Origin: Streptomyces rishiriensis
GTDB lineage: Bacteria; Actinomycetota; Actinomycetes; Streptomycetales; Streptomycetaceae
Length of the DNA stretch: 64,000 nt
Direction: 5' to 3'
NCBI RefSeq assembly: GCF_030815485.1
Contig: NZ_JAUSWV010000002.1
Coordinates: 1,488,001-1,552,000 of the forward strand
Part shown: in pieces, positions 55,840 to 62,154 of the stretch
Position numbering within the stretch: the first letter of the stretch is position 1
Layout: the number at the start of each line of letters is the position of its first letter
Notes under the pieces: model-generated
Told to the model about the DNA's origin: nothing
What the model saw: the letters and a program-made list of their open reading frames with translations, nothing else
Database searches by the model: none
Made by a program: the position numbers and the translations under genes

Positions 55840-56992
55840 CCGTCCGCTGGATCTGGTTCGTGCCCTCCACGATCTGGAGCACCTTGGCCTCGCGCAGGTA
55901 GCGCTCGACGGGGAAGTCGGCGGTGTAGCCGTACCCGCCGAGGACCTGTACGGCGTCGATGGTGACCTGCATGGCCGCGTCGGAGCAGTGGAGCTTGGCC
56001 ATGGCCGCCTCCCGGCCGAACGGCCGCCCCGCGTCCCGACGCCGCGCGGCCGCCAGATACAGCGCCCGGCCCGCCTCGATCCGGGTCGCCATGTCGGCGA
56101 GCAGGAAGCGCAGCCCCTGGAAGTCGGCGATCGGCCGCCCGAACTGCCGTCGCCGGGTCGCCCAGGCGACGGCCTCGTCGAGCGCGGCCTGCGCGAGGCC
56201 GACCGCGCAGGCCGCGATGCCGAGCCGCCCCGAGTCCAGCGCGGCCAGGGCGATCGCGAAGCCCTGGCCCTCGTCGCCGATGCGCCGGTCGTCGGGGATC
56301 CGGACCCCGTCCAGATGCACCTGGGCGGTGGGCGAGCCCTTGAGTCCCATCTTGCGCTCAGGGGCCGCGACGCTCAGCCCCGCCGCGTCGCCGGGCACCA
56401 GGAACGCGGTGATCCCCGACGCGCCCGCGCCGCCGCTACGGGCCAGGACGGTGTAGAAGTCGGCCAGCCCGGCGTGGGTGATCCAGGCCTTGGTGCCGGT
56501 GATCACCCAGTCCCCGTCGCCCTCCCGCACGGCCCTGGTCCGCAGCGAGGCCGCGTCCGAACCGGCGGACGGCTCGGAGAGGCAGTACGCGCCGAGGCTT
56601 CCGCCGCCGAGCATGGCGGGCAGGTGCGTGGCCCGCTGCGCGTCCGTGCCGTACGCGGCCAGCGCGTATGAGGCCAGCGTGTGGACGCTCACGCCCAGTC
56701 CGACGGTGAGGCGGGCCGAGGCGAGCTCTTCGACGACCTGGAGGTACACCTCGTAGGGCTGGTCGCCGCCGCCGTGCGCGGAGTCGTACGGCAGACCGAG
56801 CAGACCCGATGCGGACAGCAGGGTGAACAGCTCGCGCGGGAAGCGCCCGGCGTCCTCCTCCTCGGCGGCGGCCGGTGCGATCTCGCGTCGGGCGATGTCC
56901 CGCACCAGTGTCATGAGTGCCCGGGCCTCGGCCGTGGGCAGGGAACGGTCCACGGGAGCCGGCACACGGCCGGGCATGGCGCGGTCGGGCAT
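55802..56992 (-). CDS. Acyl-CoA dehydrogenase
   Basis: 396-residue FAD enzyme that introduces the alpha-beta double bond in acyl-CoA. Signature AYCLSEPSAGSDAASLRTRA and WITGTKAWITHAG-type block are present, as are the C-terminal TIDAVQVLGGYGYTADFPVE and the region of the catalytic Glu, LQIVEGTNQIQR. ATG 56992 follows GGAGGA by 8 bases; upstream in-frame codons are not homologous. Chain-length preference cannot be told. It is divergent from the chitinase gene. Confidence 0.93.
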   Translation of the reverse strand: MPDRAMPGRVPAPVDRSLPTAEARALMTLVRDIARREIAPAAAEEEDAGRFPRELFTLLSASGLLGLPYDSAHGGGDQPYEVYLQVVEELASARLTVGLGVSVHTLASYALAAYGTDAQRATHLPAMLGGGSLGAYCLSEPSAGSDAASLRTRAVREGDGDWVITGTKAWITHAGLADFYTVLARSGGAGASGITAFLVPGDAAGLSVAAPERKMGLKGSPTAQVHLDGVRIPDDRRIGDEGQGFAIALAALDSGRLGIAACAVGLAQAALDEAVAWATRRRQFGRPIADFQGLRFLLADMATRIEAGRALYLAAARRRDAGRPFGREAAMAKLHCSDAAMQVTIDAVQVLGGYGYTADFPVERYLREAKVLQIVEGTNQIQRTVIARHLLGPDTR

Positions 56993-57106
56993 GGCGGATT
57001 CCTCCTCCCGGACTGACCAGCGGCTTCGCGCTGTGAGTATGCCCGCGCGACACCGCCACCGCACGGGCGGACACCGGTGGGCCGCGGGGACGGACCGTCG
57101 GCCGAT

Positions 57107-57140
57107 TGGTCCGAACCATTGACCAAGGTGGTCTAGTCCT
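57107..57140 (+). promoter_or_regulatory. Chitinase 12-bp direct repeats (DasR-type sites)
   Basis: Two imperfect copies, TGGTCCGAACCA (57107-57118) and TGGTCTAGTCCT (57129-57140), spaced one helical turn apart, about 80 bases before the chitinase start. They match the 12-bp direct repeat TGGTCYAGACCW known in Streptomyces chitinase promoters, needed for chitin induction and glucose repression and bound by DasR. Confidence 0.85.
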
Positions 57141-57221
57141 CTTACCGTTTCGCTCCAACGCTCCCCGCGTTCATGCCGATCGGCGTGCGATCCCCTCTCT
57201 GTCCCTGCGAGGAGACACCCG

Positions 57222-58469
57222 ATGCACACCCCGCCCCGCTCCCGCCCCCGCGCCCGGTTCCGGACGCTGCTGTCCGCCGCCTGTTGCGCCGCGCTCGGCG
57301 CCGCCCTGCTGGCCGGCGCGGGCACCGCCACCGCCGGCGAACCCCGCCCCTCCGAGTCCCGTGCCGACGGCTCCAAGGTCGTGGGCTACTTCACCGACTG
57401 GGGCATCTACGACCGCAAGTACTACGTCAAGAACATCGAGACGTCCGGCTCCGCGGACCGGCTCACCCACATCAACTACGCCTTCGGCAACGTCACCGAC
57501 GGCAAATGTGCCCTCGGCGACTCCTGGGCGGACACCGACCGGCCGTTCACCGCCGAGGAGTCCGTGGACGGCGTCGCGGACACCGCGGACCAGCCGCTCA
57601 GCGGCAACTTCAACCAGCTGCGCAAGCTGAAGAAGCTGCACCCGGACCTCAAGGTCCTCTGGTCGTTCGGCGGTTGGAGCTGGTCGGGCGGCTTCGGCGA
57701 GGCCGCCAAGGACCCGGCGGCCTTCGCCCGCTCCTGCTACGACCTGGTCGAGAACTCACGGTGGGCCGACGTCTTCGACGGCGTCGACATCGACTGGGAG
57801 TACCCGAACGCCTGCGGACTCACCTGCGACACCAGCGGCCGTGAGGCCTTCCGGGACGTCATGAAGGCGCTGCGCGCGAAGTTCGGCAAGCGCGAGCTGA
57901 TCACGGCGGCGATCACCGCGGACGCGACCGGTGGCGGCAAGATCGAGGCGGCCGACTACGGGGGCGCGGCGCGCTACGTCGACTGGTACAACCCGATGAC
58001 GTACGACTACTTCGGCGCGTGGGCGGCCACCGGGCCCACGGCACCGCACTCCCCGCTGACCTCGTACCCGGGCATCCCGCAGCAGGGCTACGACACCGCC
58101 GCCACGATCGCCAAGCTCAAGAGGCTGGGCATCCCGTCGCGGAAGCTGCTGCTCGGCATCGGCTTCTACGGGCGCGGCTGGACCGGCGTCACCCAGGCGA
58201 AGCCGGGCGGCACAGCCACCGGGCCCGCGGCGGGCACGTACGAGGCCGGAAACGAGGACTACAAGGTCCTCAAGGCCAAGTGCCCGGCCACCGGCCGGGT
58301 CGGTGGCACCGCCTACGCCAAGTGCGGGAACGAATGGTGGAGTTACGACACCCCCGCGACCGTCGCGACGAAGATGAAGTACCGGTCCGGGCAGAAGCTG
58401 GGCGGGACGTTCTTCTGGGAGCTGAGCGGGGACACGGCCGACGGTGAGCTGATCCACGCGATCAAGTAG
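57222..58469 (+). CDS. chiD: Secreted family 18 chitinase
   Basis: 415 residues. Sec-type signal peptide (residues 1 to about 39; core LLSAACCAALGAALLAGAG) followed directly by a single GH18 catalytic domain with no chitin-binding or FnIII module. The catalytic motif DGVDIDWEYP has the acid Glu193; WSFGGWSWSGG and YNPMTYDYFGAW are conserved barrel strands. Cleaves chitin outside the cell. The promoter carries the chitinase direct repeats. By position it matches, as I recall, S. coelicolor chiD (SCO1429). Confidence 0.94.
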   Translation: MHTPPRSRPRARFRTLLSAACCAALGAALLAGAGTATAGEPRPSESRADGSKVVGYFTDWGIYDRKYYVKNIETSGSADRLTHINYAFGNVTDGKCALGDSWADTDRPFTAEESVDGVADTADQPLSGNFNQLRKLKKLHPDLKVLWSFGGWSWSGGFGEAAKDPAAFARSCYDLVENSRWADVFDGVDIDWEYPNACGLTCDTSGREAFRDVMKALRAKFGKRELITAAITADATGGGKIEAADYGGAARYVDWYNPMTYDYFGAWAATGPTAPHSPLTSYPGIPQQGYDTAATIAKLKRLGIPSRKLLLGIGFYGRGWTGVTQAKPGGTATGPAAGTYEAGNEDYKVLKAKCPATGRVGGTAYAKCGNEWWSYDTPATVATKMKYRSGQKLGGTFFWELSGDTADGELIHAIK

Positions 58470-58488
58470 CCCGGTCCACGGGGCACTC

Positions 58489-58516
58489 GGGGCGGAGGAC
58501 CACGAGCCTCCGCCCC
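58489..58516. terminator. Terminator between chitinase and TetR genes
   Basis: Perfect 10-bp arms GGGGCGGAGG (58489-58498) and CCTCCGCCCC (58507-58516) with an 8-base loop, 20 bases after the chitinase stop, between convergent genes. Confidence 0.8.
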
Positions 58517-58545
58517 CGGTGCGTCCGCCTCGCGTCCGGCGTGCG

Positions 58546-59205
58546 TCAGACCTCGCGGCGGGCCGGCTTCGGCGCCGCGAAGGCGGGGTCGAGTTCCTCG
58601 ATGGCGCGCAGGGAGCCGCCGAGGGTCTTCACCAGCAGCTCGCCCATGACCTCGCGGGAGAGTTCCGCGCGGGCGATCCACTCCAGGGTGGCCCCCTCGA
58701 CGCTGCACACCCAGGCGAGCAGGCCCATGCGGGGCAGTGCCGGGATGTCGCCGCTGCCGTACGCGCCCTCGGCGATGGTCGCCACGATCGCCGCGCGCAC
58801 CCCGTCCCGGATGGCGTGCACCTCGGTGTCGAAGCCGACGCCTCCGCTGACGATCGTGCGGTAGGCGGCCTGATTGTGCTCGGCGTAGCGCAGATAGCTG
58901 TCGATGGTGCGGTGCACCCGGTCCACCTGGGGCAGTTCGTGGCCGCCCGCCGCGAAGGTGACCAGGTCGGCGACGGAGTCCTGGATGATCGCCAGGTAGT
59001 AGCCGCGCTTGGACTGGAAGTAGTAGTAGATCAGCCCCTTGGCGACATGCGCCTGCCGGGCGATGTCATCCATCGAGAGCGCGTCGTAGGACGTGTCGGC
59101 GAACAACTTCCGCCCGATGGAGATGAGTTCGGCGCGGCGCGCCAGTGAACGCTCGGTGCCGCGTGCCCGGGGACGGGCAACTTCGCGCTGATCACTGATA
59201 TTCAA
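58546..59205 (-). CDS. TetR/AcrR-family regulator
   Basis: 219 residues. N-terminal helix-turn-helix AELISIGRKLFADTSYDALS followed by IARQAHVAKGLIYYYFQSKR, the canonical TetR recognition helix. The C-terminal ligand domain is all-helical. Ligand and target are not evident; neighbours on the minus strand downstream are none, so it may regulate itself or a distant gene. Confidence 0.92.
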   Translation of the reverse strand: MNISDQREVARPRARGTERSLARRAELISIGRKLFADTSYDALSMDDIARQAHVAKGLIYYYFQSKRGYYLAIIQDSVADLVTFAAGGHELPQVDRVHRTIDSYLRYAEHNQAAYRTIVSGGVGFDTEVHAIRDGVRAAIVATIAEGAYGSGDIPALPRMGLLAWVCSVEGATLEWIARAELSREVMGELLVKTLGGSLRAIEELDPAFAAPKPARREV

Positions 59206-59279
59206 TTTCGACCCTGGTCTCGGGCGGTCGGCGGGACATCCGCAGTATGTCAGGTCAACCGTGCGTCAGGTCACGCCCG

Positions 59280-59420
59280 TCACAGCAGTCCGAGCTGGGT
59301 GACCAGCATCGCGACGACCGCGACGAGGACCCAGCCCATGAGGTGCTCGAGGACCTTCGGGCCGTCGGTCTCGGGGCCGCCGGTGCGGGCGCGGGTGGCG
59401 GTGGCTGTCTGTGCGGTCAT
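59280..59420 (-). CDS. 46-residue single-pass membrane protein
   Basis: Starts MTAQTATATRART at ATG 59420; the C-terminal half is a clear membrane helix (VLEHLMGWVLVAVVAMLVTQ), ending LGLL. Intrinsic coding bias and position behind the C39-like gene (92 bases) suggest a real small gene, possibly co-transcribed with it. No function known; the ribosome site is weak. Confidence 0.6.
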   Translation of the reverse strand: MTAQTATATRARTGGPETDGPKVLEHLMGWVLVAVVAMLVTQLGLL

Positions 59421-59512
59421 GGTGTCTCGCTCGGGTCGGACGTACAGGGCGGTTCCCCCCACCGATCCGTCCACCTTGCCACCCGCCGGGGCTTTTGCGG
59501 CGGAGACCTTGC

Positions 59513-60886
59513 TCACACGGGGACCCCCACCGCCGTGAGGGCCTTGCGCTGGCGGGCCGTCGGACGCGTCGGGAAGTACAGATAGCAGACGCCTCCGGTG
59601 CCGGAGGCGACCTTCCCGCTCGCGTTGTACCGCTTGGTCCTGAGCCAGATGTTCTCGAACTCCCGCCGCCGGTAGACACGCCGCACCGCCGCGTCGTCCG
59701 CCGAGAACGGGTCGTTGGCGATCACATCGCCCTCCGCCGTGAAGCCGATCACGGTCATCAGGTGCCCGGAGGTGCCGTATCCCGCGCCCGTGAGCTCCTC
59801 CTTGAGGAAGGACTGGGACGTTATGGCCGGGATCCCCGCCACGATCAGCGTCTCCAGGTCGGTGAGCGAGCGGAGCCGGGTGACCACACCCTGGAGGTCC
59901 TCGAAGGTGGCCGCGTAGGCGGCGTTGAACGGCCAGTTGCCGCAGCCGCCGTACTGGTGGTCGTACGTGTACCTGGCCGCGTGGCAGACCTGCGGGTCGG
60001 CGTAGGACGGGTCCACCCACGCCAGCTGCTCCGCGGTGAGCCGCCCGCCCCAGTACTCGACGATCATCTGCGAGGAGGTGGGGCTGCACCAGGCCTCGCC
60101 GCCGCTGTCGTACTCGGGGTACTGCCCGAGGTGGATCTCCTGGGAGTAGCGCGGGACGGTCAGCTCCTGCGCCAGGCCCGGCACGGAGGCCGGGACGGTG
60201 AACCGGTCCGGGACGTCGGAGCCCATCACGCCCAGCCGCCACACGGTCGGGGTGAGCCTGGTGCCGGGGCGGCGGTACAGCGTGAGACGGAGGCGGCAGG
60301 AGGCTAGGCGAAGGCCGGTCGAGGCGTCGTCGATCGCGAAGGTGTCGGTCCAGACCGTGCTCCGGCCGTCGGTCTGGTCGTCGACCGAGGTGCGCTTGAT
60401 GTCCTGGTCGCCGGAGGCCCAGCGGCCCATCACGTACCACGGGGTGTCCGTGCCGTCGGAGTACGCGCCCTTCAGCTCGATCTGGAGCCAGGTACCGGCC
60501 GGGGTGCTCGCGTTCCAGGAGGCGATCGCCTCCGTCGCGGGGACGGCGAGTTTCTGGACCGGGGACGTCCAGGTGGCGTACTCCCAGGTGGCCGTTGTGC
60601 CGGTGTGCGGGTCGGTGTAGTCGACCGTGCCGAGCGGCGTGCCGACGACGACTCCCGGGCGCAGGCCCGCCACGGCACGGGTGCCCTTGGCGGTGCCGGA
60701 GCGCCAGTCGGCGTACGTGGTCCAGGAGCGGTGGTCGACGGTCCGGGCCGGGGCCGGGGCCGGCCCGGCGGCCGTCGTGCCCGCCGTGTCGGCGGCCGTG
60801 GCGGCCGGGGCCGAGCCCCCTGCCACCGCGACGGCGAGCGAGGCGGCGAGGACGGTTCTGCGGGACGGCTGTTCGGCTCTGCTCAT
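59513..60886 (-). CDS. Tat-exported C39-like peptidase domain protein
   Basis: 457 residues. The N-terminus MSRAEQPSRRTVLAASLAVA is a twin-arginine signal (SRRTVLA) with Ala-rich cleavage region. The middle is a beta-rich domain (WTTYADWRSGTAKGTRAVAG, TPWYVMGRWASGDQD). The C-terminal half is a papain-like C39 fold with the nucleophile in EAWCSPTSSQMIVEYWG, histidine in SGHLMTVIGFT, and DPFS as the Asp. There is no ABC transporter, so it is not a bacteriocin-processing exporter. Likely an extracellular cysteine peptidase or amidase of unknown substrate. ATG 60886. Confidence 0.85.
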   Translation of the reverse strand: MSRAEQPSRRTVLAASLAVAVAGGSAPAATAADTAGTTAAGPAPAPARTVDHRSWTTYADWRSGTAKGTRAVAGLRPGVVVGTPLGTVDYTDPHTGTTATWEYATWTSPVQKLAVPATEAIASWNASTPAGTWLQIELKGAYSDGTDTPWYVMGRWASGDQDIKRTSVDDQTDGRSTVWTDTFAIDDASTGLRLASCRLRLTLYRRPGTRLTPTVWRLGVMGSDVPDRFTVPASVPGLAQELTVPRYSQEIHLGQYPEYDSGGEAWCSPTSSQMIVEYWGGRLTAEQLAWVDPSYADPQVCHAARYTYDHQYGGCGNWPFNAAYAATFEDLQGVVTRLRSLTDLETLIVAGIPAITSQSFLKEELTGAGYGTSGHLMTVIGFTAEGDVIANDPFSADDAAVRRVYRRREFENIWLRTKRYNASGKVASGTGGVCYLYFPTRPTARQRKALTAVGVPV

Positions 60887-60977
60887 GAGCGGAAGACCCC
60901 CAGGGTGTCTGCGCGGCTGTGCGCCCACTATGGACGGAGCGGGCCCCGCCTTCCAGCACTTCCGCCCGTGCCACGCC

Positions 60978-60999
60978 ACCAATATTGGTCTGAGCCACT
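60978..60999. promoter_or_regulatory. Palindrome and DasR-like half match in a divergent promoter region
   Basis: ACCAATATTGGT at 60978-60989 is a perfect 12-bp palindrome, and it overlaps ATTGGTCTGAGCCACT (60984-60999), which matches the dre consensus at 12-13 of 16 positions. It lies about 100 bases before the C39-like gene. Possible operator; the factor is uncertain. Confidence 0.4.
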
Positions 61000-61095
61000 G
61001 GCAGGACGAGCCGCCGTAGACTTTCACGCCGTACGACGCCTCTCCCCCTCACCCGCTTCTCTCCCCCCAGCCGCCCCTCGCCCCCGGGAACCGCC

Positions 61096-61716
61096 ATCCG
61101 TCAGCTCGCCTCCCGCCTGCGCCGTCTGCCGCCGTCCTGCGGGCCGGTCCGGCTGATCGGGGTCGACGGGCACGCCGGCTCGGGGAAGTCCACGCTGGCC
61201 GGGAGGCTGGCCGAGGCGCTGGGGGGCGCGCCGGTGCTGCGGCTCGACGACGTCGCCAGCCACGACGAGCTGTTCGCCTGGACCGGGCGGCTGCTGGCCG
61301 AGGTCATCGAGCCGTTCGGCCGCGGCGAGACCGCGCACTACGCCCCCTACGACTGGCGCGCCCGCCGTTTCGGCCCGCCGCGGCCGCTGCCCGCGGCCCC
61401 CGTCGTCCTGGTCGAGGGGGTCGGCGCCGGCCGCCGCGCCCTGCGGCCGTTCCTGGCGTGTCTGCTGTGGATGGACCTGCCGCCCGAGGAGGCCTGGGCG
61501 CGCGGACGGTCCCGGGACGGGGAGGAGCAGCGGGAGTTCTGGGACGGGTGGGTCGCGGCCGAGATCCGTCACTTCGCCAATGATCCTTCGCGCCCCCATG
61601 CCGCCCTGTTGGTACGGCAGTTGAAGGAGGGATATGAGGTGCTGCCGGGGCCGGTGGGAGACCTTGGACCACACCAGGATGTCACCCACCGTGACGGACC
61701 GGCCGCGATGTGGTGA
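61096..61716 (+). CDS. P-loop kinase-like protein (uridine kinase type), start uncertain
   Basis: About 206 residues. The P-loop GVDGHAGSGKSTLAGRL is followed by LRLDDVASHDELFAWTGRLL and VLVEGVGAGRRALRPFL, as in nucleoside/uridine-kinase-like ATPases. The frame is closed upstream by TGA at 60991. Between it and the P-loop there is no ATG, GTG or TTG; the first is GTG 61234, beyond the P-loop. Homologous-looking sequence begins around IRQLASRLRRLPPSCGPVR, so I provisionally start at ATC 61096. Either a rare start codon is used or a base is wrong. Substrate unknown. Confidence 0.7.
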   Translation: MRQLASRLRRLPPSCGPVRLIGVDGHAGSGKSTLAGRLAEALGGAPVLRLDDVASHDELFAWTGRLLAEVIEPFGRGETAHYAPYDWRARRFGPPRPLPAAPVVLVEGVGAGRRALRPFLACLLWMDLPPEEAWARGRSRDGEEQREFWDGWVAAEIRHFANDPSRPHAALLVRQLKEGYEVLPGPVGDLGPHQDVTHRDGPAAMW

Positions 61717-61765
61717 AGGTGTGAAGGGCGGCCCGTCCGAACTTCGCCAACTGCCTCAACTGTGC

Positions 61766-61795
61766 TTGACCGGCGGCCCGTACAGGACTTACGTT
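61766..61795 (+). promoter_or_regulatory. Sigma-70-type promoter of the small RNA
   Basis: TTGACC (61766-61771), 18-base spacer, TACGTT (61790-61795). Predicted transcription start is about 61802, leading directly into the two stem-loops of the small RNA. Confidence 0.7.
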
Positions 61796-61801
61796 CTGAA
61801 T

Positions 61802-61870
61802 GTGCGGCTATCACAGCCGCCCTCGGACGCGAAGCCCCCGGTTGTTCCCCCGTGATCGGGGGCTTCGTTC
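61802..61870 (+). ncRNA. Probable 6C small RNA
   Basis: About 65 nt. First stem GCGGCT/AGCCGC (61804-61820); second, a perfect 10-bp stem CGAAGCCCCC (61830-61839) with GGGGGCTTCG (61858-61867) and a CCCCC run in its loop, followed by TTCT as terminator. Two C-rich hairpins closed by a terminator are the hallmark of the actinobacterial 6C RNA. A good promoter ends 7 bases upstream. It could instead be a leader of the AAA+ gene, but that gene starts 285 bases later. Confidence 0.6.
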
Positions 61871-62154
61871 TGTCCCCGTCCCGCTCACCGCCCCGTTTGC
61901 GGACGCGCCACGGCGCGATTCGCTCACCCACGGTCACCGCGCGGCACGCGCCCCGTCCGCTCCCACCTCGCCGAACGCCCTGTGCGGCACCCTACGGCGA
62001 GCGACGCCCACGCAGGTACGATGCCCTCGGTGCGACCCGGGCGACTGCCGCGCGCACCTTGCAACTCCGGTCCGCGGCACAGCGGTTCGACCAAGGCAGC
62101 CGAAGGGCGAAGCCCGGCGGCACACCGACGGGGGCACGGTTTGTGGGGGACGTG

